In this document: piece after piece, positions 32,793-45,121 of the stretch
Layout of the letters: the number at the start of each line of letters is the position of its first letter
Numbering within the stretch: the stretch's first letter is position 1
Notes under the pieces: model-generated
The model's database searches: none
What the model was told of the DNA's origin: nothing
What the model saw: the letters and a program-made list of their open reading frames with translations, nothing else
Program-made: the position numbers and the translations under genes
Assembly: GCF_002288925.2 (NCBI RefSeq)
Contig: NW_022098026.1
Location: 20,701,410-20,765,409 of the forward strand
Direction: 5' to 3'
Length of the DNA: 64,000 nucleotides
Source: Delphinapterus leucas
Taxonomy: Eukaryota; Chordata; Mammalia; Artiodactyla; Monodontidae

Positions 32793-33399
32793 TTTAGTTA
32801 CAGTATTTCGCCTACCACTGTGTATGTGCATCCAGGAAAGAAAGCAAACCGCTTTCGATATCAGTCTTAGGAGAGGGAGCTCTGTGTTGTGTTCCTCAAG
32901 ATTTACAGTCTCATTAAGTTGTACCATTTCATGGTGTTAAGCTAGTTTGACAGCATTCCAGTTCTTTGAGACACTTTACTTGGCAACAGGTTAATTCTTT
33001 GAATGAAAGCCATGAGTTAAGCTTATGTGAGCTGTCTATTCAAGATCAGCAGTGCTAGCACAAAGATCCTTAAATCTCATCATGATTGTCCTATAATGCT
33101 GTTAATTTATCCCCTTTATTTTTTATTTGTTTTAAAAAAGCTACACCACTTTGTCAAGCCAGTATCTACCCTGTCTGGGACGTTTACCTGGGGCCACTTT
33201 ACGGCAGCTCTAGAGGATCTGGAGCGCGAGTACCACCTGGCGTGGGCTGCTCCATGTGCTGCCAGGTTTGAAATGCCTTCTTGAGGCATGGTGTGTCCCT
33301 GTGTTGTGGCCCCTGAGGCTGCTAGAGCACCCGTGGAGAGAGCACGCCTGTTTAGCCTAAATCAGACGTTCATGGAAACTAACCGTGTCTCATTAGCGG

Positions 33400-33655
33400 T
33401 CTAGTTATTACAGCTTTGGCTCTCAAGTCAGGCAACCCGGATCTAAATTTTGACTTTGCTGCTTAGTAGCCATGTGACTTTGGGCAAATCACTTAATCTT
33501 GCAGGGTCTTGATTTCATTCTCTGGAAAATGAAGATGGTTATAGTACCTGGTTCCTAGCATTGTCAGGATTCAAGAAGAGAAGGCATATAAAACACTTGG
33601 CAGACTGGCAAATAATAAAAGCTCAACAGTTAGCCTTTATTATTTGTTAATTAGC
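33400..33655 (+). repeat. MIR, sense, nearly complete
   Basis: TTATTACAGCTTTGGCTCTC, AGTAGCCATGTGACTTTGGG, GGAAAATGAAGATGGTTATA and AATAATAAAAGCTCAACAGT follow MIR order. Confidence 0.88.
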
Positions 33656-35664
33656 ATGTCCTGCATGTTTACCTGACTTGATATTTCAAGAGCTAGACTC
33701 TAAATGCAGAGAAATCAGTATCATTTGTAAAGAAAAGAGAGTACCCCAATCGTTCACCATGTGTGGGTTGTAAGAGGGGAAGGGAGTGGAGAAGGGCTGT
33801 ATGGTGGGGTAGGTGGAATTGGGGTAGCAAAGGGGGATTGCAAAAAGTGTGCCTCAAACTAAGATGATGCTTGACTTTAAACAGATCCTGAGTCAGGATG
33901 CCTTAAGCCCTTGTAGGCATCTCCTCTATTCTAAGCATGGAATTTACTGGAGTTCATATTGTTGGAATCCATGAAAGATGGATTAGCAGATGTACTTGTG
34001 TGGAAATGGAGCCAGTTGTTTGATGCTGGTCAGCTGAATAGTTCCCAGAGATGATCGCGTGTTTGCAGGACTTCCTGGGTGAGGGCAGTGCCCTGCATTG
34101 CAGCTCTTGTTAGATTTGGAAATGAGGTCAATGATTCTTTCTGAAGCTGAATTGTTTTCTTCTTCAGAAGTCTCCCAGAAGTTGCCGAGAGTTGCTTTTT
34201 AGGCAATTAAAACTCACCATGGTTCCTCCATCTCATTTCCACCCTTACCAACACTTCCTACCACTTTCCCCCTATATTATGCCCAGAAAAGCTTTGCACG
34301 TCCCAATTATAAGCTGAGAGCAAATGTGTCACATTCAGCATACTGAGTGGGTTTGGGCAGTTGATTTCTTCTAGGTCATCATCTCTGGTTCCCTTGGCAT
34401 GAAGTGGAGGGGCATGCAGTTGTGCAGAATGAGGCTGCTAAATCTCCTCTTAATAAGCAGGAGGGGAGTAGATAGTACTGTTGTATTATTTGTAGTTTTG
34501 ATGTTCTGTGTATTGTGGTGCTTTCTGCCTGGGGAGAGCCTGCCCCCTTTCGGGGCCGACCAGTTCTTAGAGTCAGCCGAGGGCTCAGCGTGGTGAGCGC
34601 CATTGATTTGTGGACTTCCGGTCCAGAGCCACAGCACCTCTACTGGCTCCAACAGCCCAGGAGGCAATATTCCTCTACCAGACACCTAGGGACCACTCCC
34701 ACAGCCTATTAGCACCTGTGAAATTATTCAGACCAGCCACTCCTAAACGGTTTACCTATCCCTGCCTTGCCTTTGCTGCAGAAACTCTTAACAAAGGTCG
34801 TGGTCTAGGCTCTCCCCTCTGACCACTTCTGCCTACTGGATGGTGTTGGTGCTTTCCCATGTGGCCCTGTGTGGTGTGCCAAGTGTCCTGTTTCTAACAC
34901 CTGTGAATATAAGAAACTTGGTTTGCCTGAGCCCCTTCTGTGTCTCCTTTTGTGGTCACACCTGACTGGCCATCACCCGAAATAACACAGAACATCAATG
35001 AAACCCCTTCTCTCCATTTTCTATATAGGTTGTCGTCTTTGGTCTCAAAGGTTAGGGTACTGTTGGCAGTATTTTCTTTAGTGTCTTTCTGCATTTTCCC
35101 CCCACATCCAGGAAGGGACTGAGGTGAGAGGGAAAAGGCATTTCCACACACTCAGGGGAGGCATTCCTGGGAACTCTGCCCGGAGTCCTGTTCTCTGGAA
35201 AACTCCTACACCTTGCTTTTTCACTAGCGTACTTTAGCAAGGAGGGGATGTGCTGCTAGCTGTCGTGCTGTCTTTTCAACCTTCCACAGACTTCTCAGCT
35301 TCTACCTGCTGAGCTGGGTAGACAGAGGGGCAAAATGCAAAGTTTAGCACCTGAGAAATGTGAAAGTAAAAGAGGGAATGGTTATATTTAATAGCATGAG
35401 GTTTTAGACTGTTCCCAGAGTATGTTAACGTGTAGCATGGATAAGCATTATGTAGTATCTATTAGTGTTTTATTCTATCAAAATATTAATACATGCTAAA
35501 GTGTGGATTATTTGACTTAGAATATGTGATGATGTGTGGTTTTAAGGTTGAATACTTTTATCCTTCAGGCTCAGTGATGATGTTTCACGTTGCTCTGTAG
35601 CAGAAGCTGTAGCCTTTAGGAAGTGATGTTGTAGGAGGTCGGGGTTGCAAGCTGATGACATCAG

Positions 35665-35765
35665 TGTCTCTTACTGTGTGGTGAGAACCACTCACTCAGC
35701 ATCCACAGGGGTGGTTGTTAGAACTATAGCTATAGGCCCCAGACCTATATAATCTGACTTTATGC
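35665..35765. repeat. MER5-like fragment
   Basis: GTGAGAACCACTCACTCAGC and GGTTGTTAGAACTATAGCTA with GGCCCCAGACCTATATAATC resemble a short MER5-group fragment. Confidence 0.45.
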
Positions 35766-36129
35766 AAGAGAGACCCTGAAATCCACTTTTTGAATAAGCT
35801 CTTCTGTTATCCTCTATTCTTAGTCAGAATTGGTACATTAAACAGCAGGCATATCACAGTACAGTTTTCTCAGAGCACATGAAAGCATTTTCCTTATTAG
35901 AAACATAACAAGCAACAGTAAAACAAAAATAAAAAACCCTCAGGCTTCTTTACTAAGGAGCTTAATTCTTAGCCTTGTGGAGGAGAATATAGCTAGTAAT
36001 AAAGGTGATCACCAGCCTCTGTTACAGGTTACCAGGAAAAAAGCAACAGCGATAACCACAGTAAAACCCACTTTTTTAGTTAACTATGGAGGTGGGGTGA
36101 GGGGACCAGCAGTAAGGGAGCACTTTCTG

Positions 36130-36290
36130 GAAGCTGAACGCTGTTCATGTATTTCATGTAATTCACATGTAATCCTCACTACAGCCCAGGGTGGCTTGTG
36201 CTCCAAGTATCTCATGGTACTGAGGAGGAATCTACAGAGGGTGAGTCTTACCCAAGTTTCAGGTGGGATTTGAACTGAGGGTCATAGGAC
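36130..36290 (-). repeat. MIR relic, antisense
   Basis: TAATTCACATGTAATCCTCA, TACTGAGGAGGAATCTACAG and AGGTGGGATTTGAACTGAGG are in reversed-MIR order. Confidence 0.65.
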
Positions 36291-37551
36291 CTCATTGTAG
36301 GGCACTTTGCTGCCTCAAAACTTAGGGTTTTTAGAAACATTTCGAGTGATAAGCCCAGTGCTATCTGTACTTGGATTTCAGGGCCACCACCGACAGTCAC
36401 CTTACTGACTGTGAAATCTGAGGAGGGCTTTCTCACTCTTATCATTGGCATTTGGTGCGTAAACTAATGGTGGGTGAACTAAAGCAGTACACTTGCTTCT
36501 GTTCCCATATTTCCTGCCCTGTACCCTTCAGAGAGCCCTTGCGTGACTAACGGTTTAAAGAGGCACTGCAGAGAGAGCACAGGCCAAGCACAGGGCACAT
36601 GGTTCCATAAATGCTATGTATTTTTTGTACACCTCTTCTTTTACCTTTTATTCTTAAGATGACACTCATTTCTGTTTATCTCAGGAGACTAGCATAAGTA
36701 AGAAGTCAAAGCAATAGTGCCATTTATCAGTTGATTGTTTTCATTGTATCCCAGCGCGTTGCCGTCAATTTGTTAATCCTCAAATCCTGCTGGAAAGGGG
36801 TTAATTCCTGACATTTCCGTCCTCTAGGAAGAACTGTTGTGACTCTGACCCATGAATGAGCTAGAAATCAAATTAAGGGTTAATCCAGAGCTTAGGGATT
36901 TAGATTTATAGTTCTTGAACTTCTTGTGTCAAAGATCCTCTTTAATACCGTGGATACATTTCAGAACGTTACTTTTAATTCTTACATCTAAGTTGTCTTA
37001 CAACTTTGACATCACAAAACTAGACCTGTACTCCCTTCTCTGTATCCTCCATCCTTCCATATTGACTTCCACATAATTATATAACTCTACGTAATTACAT
37101 CTCATCTATCCCTTTTCTCTAGGGTCTGCCTTTTTTTTTTTTTCCTTTTCCACAGTACTAGTTTTGGGGGGAGGTTCAGACCTAAGAAGATGCTGAAGAC
37201 CCCTGGACTTTTCTGAGCAAATGTTGCACAGGCTCATATTAGCTCTTCATGCCTTTGGCTTTCTTTGAAGAGAATTTTATTGTTTGCAACATTGAAAAGT
37301 GAAAGTTAGTAGAAATTCTTGTGACTTCAGTTCCAAACTGAAAAATTGCTTAGACCGAGGTATCATGTCCATCAAATCAATGTGATGCTTCTTTGAATTT
37401 CCCTTCTGGTTTTGTTTTTCAATTCATTTTCAGGACTCTAGCATTTAGAATATTACTTGGCTTTAAATGAACATGTGTGGGTTGTAGTAGTTGTGGGTGT
37501 TGCTACAGCATTCTCCAAAGAAGAATATTTTCTTATTTTCCTAGAAGATAT

Positions 37552-38014
37552 TTGTTATGACTTGAGTCGTGTACCTCCCAAATTCATACGTGGAAATTCT
37601 AATCTTCACTCTCTGACAACGAAAATTATTTGGAGATAGGGTCTTTGCAGAGGTAGTTAAGTTAGAATGAGGTGATTAGGGTGGGCCCTAATCCGGTATG
37701 ACTAGTGTCCTTATAAAATGGGGTAATTTCGACACAGAGCCAGACAGGTACACAGGGAGAATGCCATGTGACCATGAAGGCAGAGATCAGGGTGATGTGT
37801 CTTCAAGCCAAAGAATGCCAGAGATTGCTAGCAGGCCACCAGAAACCAGGAGAAAGGGATGGAAAAGATTCTCCTTTCCGTACTTCAAAAGGAACCCATC
37901 TGCTGACACCTTGTGCTCGAACTTCTAGATCGAGACTTGTGAGATAATAAACTTCTGTTGTTTATGCCACTCAGTTTGTGGGTCTTTTTACAGCAGCCCT
38001 AGCAAACCAATACA
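37552..38014 (+). repeat. MaLR (MLT1-type) solo LTR, sense
   Basis: TTGTTATGACTTGAGTCGTG at the 5' end, ATTAGGGTGGGCCCTAATCC, AGGGAGAATGCCATGTGACC, AATAAACTTCTGTTGTTTAT and CAGCCCTAGCAAACCAATAC at the 3' end follow the LTR from start to finish. It is a complete but old solo LTR in the gene's direction, with an AATAAA-type poly(A) signal near 37947. Confidence 0.88.
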
Positions 38015-39879
38015 GTATTGAATAAGAGGGCCTTTCTCACTGAAACAGCCATAAAAGGGGCCCCCGACAGCCTTTTAGATGGATGGCCCAACACACACTC
38101 CTTTCACATAAATTATCTTCCGTATTCTGGATACTCTTTACGGCAGCCTAAGCTTTCATTAGCTTTTTAAAAAGTCATCCTTTCTTATCCCTTAATAAAG
38201 GAGCATTCTTTGGTGCCTTTGTATTACCTTACCATAGAACCAAACATTTGAAAGTTTTTATGTTATATTGGTTAATGGACTAAAGAATAGATTTATCATT
38301 TTTTCTTTAAAGTGTGTTAACTCTTTTTGAGGGAGCTTAGTGTAAAATTCCTGGGTAAAAATGGGGCTTCATCTAAAAGCAGCTGTTAGGGGTAGTGGCG
38401 TGTGATACTTGCCAATGTCTGTCTTCAGTCACTTTGAACAATTAACTCCACCATGCAGTAACTTATGGAAATGAATGAGCAAATGTAGGGGAAATATTTG
38501 TTTAAGCTAAAGAATCATGGTGGTAGTCATCTCCCAGCATCTCTGCATTTGTTTATCTTTAAGAGATGTCTCACAGATGTATGTGACACATGTGTATTTT
38601 CTCCCAGATGTCTTCCAGGAGGGACCACTAAACCATATGGAAAGTAATAGAAACAAAAGGCTTCTTTTTGATGCACTGAATCAATGTAGTCTCTTGAGAG
38701 GTGGTGTTTATACTTGGGGAAAGGAAATAATTAGAATGCTTTATGTTTTCCAGGACTAGCTGACCCCAACAGAAGTCCATACATTTCAAGACGTTATGTA
38801 GGGTGTTGAGTGCCCCATTCCCACCCTTGGTACTCTCCAGAGGTGGGCAGCAAAGGACAACTTATTAGGATGACAGGGGTACTGGGTGCTAGTGGTGTCA
38901 CGGGGACCAAGACAAGCACAGTCCTTGCCTTCATGGATCTTACCGTTGATTGTAGAATGGGCAGACACATACACATACATTCGTGCAACTGAAGGTATAA
39001 GTACTAGTATGTTGAGTGTTCCAGCAAACTTGGAGGACCAGAATGCTGTAGGGAAGATGTAACACACAGAAGGACTTCACCCTTCTACTCTTACAGAGAA
39101 TGATGGCATGACTAGAATGCCCTGAATTTTCATTCCCTCTCTCCTCCCCTCCCTTCCTCATTCATTAACCATAACTACATACTGGAGACTCTACTGACCG
39201 TGGACATATAAAGTTTAATGAAGCATTATGAATCTAATGGACTTTCCTTCTTAAAAGTCATCTGATTTTTCTTGCAAACCAAATCCAAAGTCCTCCTTCT
39301 GTGAGCTTTCCACGAATAGGTAAAGAGAGACAGCTTTCTTCTGAACCAGTCCCAGCCTGGTGTGTCATACCCACTGTCAACTCTATCCTCGCGTCCCACC
39401 GTGTACTGTGTATTTATTTGCACAGTGTACGAGCTTTTCTTTGTATTGGTTGGCTGGTTGTTTAATTAGGTATGTTTTATATAACTCTGTTCAATTCTAA
39501 ATATCTGTCTCAGGTAATTTGCTCCCAGAGGCAGAATAACGTCATTTTATCCAGCACTGTGTGCATGTGGTTGTTCAATTTTGTTTTTTATGGTAATGCA
39601 ATTTTTGAGTTAGATTATTTTGTTCTTTCCTTCGGGACTTTGGTGAAGTACTGTGTAAGAGACTACAGGAGCTGAATCATATTAGTTGATATTTAAACTA
39701 AAATTTGAGCGAGTACACACACAAACTGCATTTCTGTATAGGTAGGACAAAAACAAAACAAAACAGGAAAATGGGAGATTGGTAAGAATAGTGGCGGCTA
39801 GAAAGATTAATGGAAAATCTGAGTAATCTACCCCAACCCTCCAATGAGTCACCACTCTTACTTCAAGTCCATTTTTATA

Positions 39880-40025
39880 GAAGGCTGCATGGTGCTGGTA
39901 AAAGATCGAGGCAGCCCTAGGTTTGAATTTGAGATCTGCTTCTTTACTAGCTGTGTGAGTCTGGGCTGGTGGTGTAACCACATCTGTAAGGTGGGGCTAA
40001 TCATACCGACCTTGCAGGATTATTT
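39880..40025 (+). repeat. MIR relic, sense
   Basis: GCATGGTGCTGGTAAAAGAT, GTTTGAATTTGAGATCTGCT, GTGTGAGTCTGGGCTGGTGG and GGGGCTAATCATACCGACCT follow MIR order. Confidence 0.75.
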
Positions 40026-40654
40026 TGAAGGTGGGATGCTGTAATATTCTTCCCTGATGGTAGTTCTCTGTCGGAAGAGGTTGTTCCTTTGAAGTTTTTT
40101 GCTCTACCCTAAAACCCGGGACTTCCTTGTTCTTAATGGTGAGCCATAGCTTTGGAGGGTATTTCTTTGAGCCCGTTTATTTCATTTTGATGGCATGCCT
40201 TTTTCCTATAGTGCCATGACTCTTCAAGTCATCTGTAAGCTGTGGGTGAATACAGGTGCTTTAAGTGTATATCCGCAAAGGGGCTGCCAGGGGAAGAATC
40301 TGTTTTCAAATTATGTATGCGATAACCCGTTATTTATCTACATTTCCTATACAGGATAAAAGGTTTTAAACCCCTCCTTCCAATTTATGGTGTCAAAAGG
40401 AAACCGTACTAATTTTAAGTTAAAATAATACTCTTTTAGTTTGGTATGTGGTGTGTATGCATGTACTTGTTTGTGTGTCTTCGTGAGATTGTGTGAGTGT
40501 TAAGACTGTGTTTTCCAAAAAGAATCATCTTATGTAACAGACTTTGTTTCAGTGCTCAGCCTCTAGATGGCAGTTTTGTATATGTATTAGTAACTATTAG
40601 CTGGTCCCGTTGAAAATTAGCCGTCCTTTATACATTGACATTTAGTAGTCAGTG

Positions 40655-40658
<4 letters not shown>

Positions 40659-40694
<36 letters not shown>
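40659..40694. repeat. (GT)18 microsatellite
   Basis: Thirty-six nucleotides of perfect GT repeat in intron 10. Confidence 0.98.
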
Positions 40695-40696
<2 letters not shown>

Positions 40697-41127
40697 CTGT
40701 GGAAGAAATCATCATGTGAATATTACCTCTTAAAGGAAGGGTATTCTAAGTGACTCATTCTTTCTCTAGAAATTCCTTCCTCCCACCCTTTTGTGATACA
40801 TCATTTCATACCCAGTTTCCTGCAGAAGCAAGCATGCTCAGTTAATGTAACTTCTGTTTAAACATTACATTTAACCTTGCTTTCTGAGCTCAAGTGTCGG
40901 GCTCTTTGCTTCAGGGACAGCTTATTTGAGGATAATGAAAACAGATGAGTGACTGGGACGGTCCAGTGTGTATGCTGAGAACCAGCCAGTCCTGCTTTTC
41001 CCTCTTGGTGTGGCCTGTCTTTATCTTTTGCAACAGATGAATCCATTTTTCCTGGTTTCAAACTTCCCCTCCCCTCCCCTTCTCACCCCTTGTTTGAAAT
41101 AATATTTGATTTTGCCTTCCTGCTGGT

Positions 41128-41215
41128 TGGTTAGAGTGCTGGTCTCAGTGCCATTGACATTTTGGAGAGGAAATGACTTTTTCCTTCCTCAGAGGGTGTT
41201 CTCCTGCTCTGACTT
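41128..41215 (-). repeat. Possible MER20-like DNA transposon fragment
   Basis: TCTCAGTGCCATTGACATTT followed by TGGAGAGG resembles the reversed start of MER20. The match is short and may be chance. Confidence 0.3.
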
Positions 41216-41224
41216 CCATGATTT

Positions 41225-41244
41225 GGGTGGGCGGGGGGGCGGGG
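41225..41244 (+). other. G-quadruplex motif on the coding strand
   Basis: Four G runs of 3, 3, 7 and 4 are separated by single bases (T, C, C). This fits the canonical intramolecular G4 pattern with one-base loops and would also exist in the pre-mRNA. Confidence 0.8.
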
Positions 41245-42192
41245 ATATTGTACTTTCTGAAATGCTCCTTGGCTGTTCTGTAAAATGAGCTAGCTAAGAA
41301 GTTCTTAGAATCTTTAGAATTCATGTATTTTTTAAATTACTGTTTTTTTTCGCTTTTAAAAAGTTAAATGAGAAAGTATTTGCTGATGGATTCTGGTTTA
41401 AGTAAGAGTGGGATGTGTTCGTTAATGGACTGTGGTGTGAAGTAAGGCAACCTTATTTATATTACTTCTGTTACTTATTTCTATTCTTATTACTGTTTCT
41501 ATTCTTTAGCCTGCATAGTGAAATTTGGAGTTTTACTGATTGAGTATACCAGTTTATTTGCCAATTTCTAAATATAAAATGAGTTTATTTTTTAAAAATT
41601 GAAACGAAAATTTTGCTATCACATAAGTCCAAAGAAAGGAGATGGTTCAACCAGCAAACTCCACTTACCTGCATGTCTGATCATCATGAGATAGAATACT
41701 AACAAAGAAAAATTGATAAATGACCTAGAAGATTTCTTGAATTAGAGTATTTTTCAGTTTGTTATCAAAATAACAAGTGTTTGCATTTCCCCTGAGTGTT
41801 ACTCATCCTGGCAGTTAATAATGCTTTCTCCTGGTGCTGGGCGTTGAAATCTGCTTACTCCTATTTCCTCGGTGCCCATGGCATGCACATCACTGGCACT
41901 CAATATGTTTCATTTAAGACCGTGTAACTTAATGTGCCAAAGATGTCTTTGTCTGGGCTTCCTGTTTCATGACTTCAGTCTCCTTTAAAATAAAAGTATA
42001 GGAAATAATCTGATGTGATTGGCAATATTACTCTTCAGACTATTATCATTGCTATGGTCCTAATTATTTTAGGACCTTTCCTCCCAGGACGTCACTGCTG
42101 TAGGTTATAATAGGTTATGGTTCATTCATTCATTAGGATCAGATCCTTTCTAAATAATTGATTAGAAGCCTGCTTCTGAAAACTTCTTAAGG

Positions 42193-42320
42193 GGTGTGTG
42201 TGTGTGTGTGTGAGAGTGTGTGTGTGTATGTGTGTTTGGGGTGGGGGGCGGGGGAGAGGAAGTCCCTTCCTCCCTCTCCCCTTTCCTTCCTCCAGAGAGA
42301 GAGAGAATGAAAGAGAGAAG
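42193..42320. repeat. (GT)n, G-rich and GA-rich low-complexity block
   Basis: GT repeat with interruptions to 42237, then G runs (4, 6 and 5) at 42238-42255, then CT-rich sequence and a GAGAGAGA run near 42295-42320. Frames read across it are low-complexity and not genes. Confidence 0.9.
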
Positions 42321-42409
42321 TGCCTTCTTTCCCCTCCCTCCCTCCTTCCTCCTAAGGAACTGGTCACCCTGGATCCCCAGGGCACAGACTCTGCCTGCAC
42401 AAGGGGGCA

Positions 42410-42645
42410 GTACAGTGTTGTGCTTAAAGTATGGGCCTTGCTGTAGAGTCAGGCAGACTGGGTTCAAGTTGAGGCTTTCTTGCTACCTAGCAGTGCAAGA
42501 TTGTGCAAGTCATTTCTGAGTCTCAATTTTTAAAAGAAGTATAATGATAGTACTGCTTCATTGCAAGGAACAAGTGATAATGCAAGCGAAGTCCTTAGCC
42601 TGGTGCTTGGCCCATAATAAACACTCAGTAAACCTTAGCTGCAGT
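42410..42645 (+). repeat. MIR, sense, nearly complete
   Basis: AGAGTCAGGCAGACTGGGTT, TGCAAGATTGTGCAAGTCAT and CCATAATAAACACTCAGTAA follow MIR order. Confidence 0.88.
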
Positions 42646-43575
42646 TGGTGGGCCACTGGTTTGCAACGTCTGGTCTCCCTCTCATGTTCTATTTCTCTCA
42701 CCTGTACCCCACCCAGGTTACCATGCCATATGTATTCTTCTCGTGTGCAAGGATATGTAATGCACAAGCATCGTCAATGGTTGATTATCTCAGAGCATGC
42801 ATAGTTCTGCAGATTCATAAGTTTTTGTCTCCAGATAGTAGATGAATGTTGCCCTCCTGTGATGACACTGGGTCCACAGTATTGGAAAAAATGGGAAAGT
42901 ATCCCAGGGTCCTCCTTCATTGAACTGGGAAGGCTTCTGCTGAGTTGGACTGTGAGATGCATCAAGAACACAGACATGCATCATTGTTGGTCCCGGTGCA
43001 CAAGATGACGTTATAACATGTGGTGATGGCCTGGGGTGGAGCTCAGGTAGGGAGAGGCAGAGAAGGACGAACACAGACCCCAGAAATCGCAGGCTGGTGG
43101 TCCACAGACATGTTTGGTTTGGCTTGAGTTGTTTAAGGCAACATTTTAAAATGGGAAAAATCTGTAAATGTTGATCGAGACTTCCCATGTGCCAGCTGTT
43201 TATACGGCTGAATGGCGGATGCCTCCTTTGGGTGGGGTGTGTGCTCTTCACTTTGCTGCAGTCTCCACCATGCCCTGTTGTCCCCCATCATGATGACAGG
43301 GGACAGCTGCCACTTTGCCTTGCATTTGCACTATTGTTTTTCTCATAGAGGGGAAACTCCCTTTGTTCCTATGACTCTATCAGAAAGCAAAAGTGCAGAA
43401 GAATAACAGGCTGCATGTTTTAAGGAAAATGAGACCAAGCCTATTTTCCTTGGGGCACGGAAGAATCTTACCCAGTTTCACTCATTTTGCTTACTTGCCT
43501 GGTCACTATAGATGTCTGACTCTAATTTCATACACGCACGGAAGAGATGTCATTCTCCAGGATTATTCTGCGTTG

Positions 43576-43629
43576 GCCATATCTTTGTGTAAATGAAGAT
43601 ATGCCATATGTTTGTGTAAATGAAGATCT
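43576..43629 (+). repeat. 27-bp tandem duplication, two mismatches
   Basis: Copies at 43576-43602 and 43603-43629 both read GCCATAT-TTTGTGTAAATGAAGAT-T, differing at two positions. Confidence 0.95.
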
Positions 43630-44911
43630 ACTGAAACCTTGAACACTTAAAATTGCCAAGGAACGGCTAGGGACCAGTTTTCCAAGTAGCACTTTAAAAG
43701 CAAAGGACCACTTCCTTTGGTGCTTGCGTATCTCTTTTCACCAGTGGATGGCAGTCCATTCTCCAGACCTTCATTGTTTCCCTCTGTCTTCCTATCTAAA
43801 CATAGTGAGGTGGTTTTCATGTACAGGCTGTGAGTACATGTGTTTCTGTGGATGCCACAGTCCTTCTTTTACTCTGAACTTGACCCTTAAATGTGCCATA
43901 GTGTGGATAGAAGCTGGGGAATGAACTCTTGCCAGCAGAAGATTTATAGTCTTATGAATGAGTAAACCCAAGATCTTTGGAGGTCGATTTAGAAAGAACA
44001 GTACTGTTAGATTCTGAGTGTGTTTGTTTCAGTGGGGTGGAGTGAGTTAGTAATAGCATTTCCTGGTCCAGTAGGAAGTGGGTGAATTGCCAAGCCACTG
44101 AGATCACCACTGTTGACTCAGATTCAGGAATAAGATTAGAGTAGGGAGGTTGTCGAGTAAGCCTGGAATCAGAGCTGGTTGTGATTCTGCTTGCTCCTGG
44201 CTGATGAGAAGGCTGTGAGCTGACATCAGTAGTCCCAGATTCCTGGATGTGCCGATAAACTATGTATTGCTTTATGAGGGCCCTTTGTGGAGGCCAGAGT
44301 TGGAAGGGGATAGGGCGGTGGGTAGCAGTTTGCCCTGTGATAGGTGAATGACTGTTTTCTGCATCGCCTATGTAGTGTGAGAGGTGAGGTGCTTAGAGAA
44401 AGTTGCAGATCCTTGTTCATGCTTCTCAAGCTGATCCAGATATAGCACTAACCAAGGACATATTCAGAGTGAACAGGAGGTGCTGTATTTGATGTAGAAT
44501 TGTAGGATTGAGCCACAGGAAGGATTGTAAGTCATTTGTTCCTTCTCTCATCTGGTGGGTAGTGGGAGCACCCTGGCAGATTTTCTAGAATTTGCTGAAG
44601 GCTCCTTCTTTGTCCTTAGCAGTTATCGGACATTAATTCCAAAAGGGGGAAGTAGGCCACTGTGATGCTTTATTCAGGAGGAAAAAGGAAATGGCTGTGA
44701 TGTCAGAACCTGTATGTCAGTCTTTGGCCTGGCTGCTTTCTGGTAGAGGTGTGATTTTTCAGTGCTGTGTGACAGTGTTTTGGGGGTGGGGTCCTGCGTA
44801 TCAGAAGCACCGTGGCTCATTTCTTTTCCTTTTTAACCTGCTCTTCTCCCTCCATAATTTTGACTTGCCGTCCATTCCTTCCACTGACCTGCCGCTCATT
44901 TGTCCCTGTGA

Positions 44912-45085
44912 TAACAACTAATTTTTGGAGCATTTACCGTGTGTCTGACACTTTGAAATGCCTTACACATGTTTCACTTAACCTTCACAACAACCCCATG
45001 AGGTAGGCACTCATTATCTACCTTTTAAAGAAGAGCATAGAGTAGTTCAATTACTTGTCTGCTAGGGAGCACTTGAGTCAGGATA
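44912..45085 (-). repeat. MIR relic, antisense
   Basis: TTTTGGAGCATTTACCGTGT, CTTCACAACAACCCCATGAG, GTAGGCACTCATTATCTACC and TTCAATTACTTGTCTGCTAG are in reversed-MIR order. Confidence 0.85.
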
Positions 45086-45121
45086 ACTACTGAGTTTAGA
45101 TGAGAAGTAGTATATCTTGGG

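Noticed and set aside
42122..42519. Overlapping frames on both strands around 42.2-42.5 kb
   Set aside because: Low-complexity GT, G and GA tracts produce Cys-Val, Gly and His-Thr runs; no family match.
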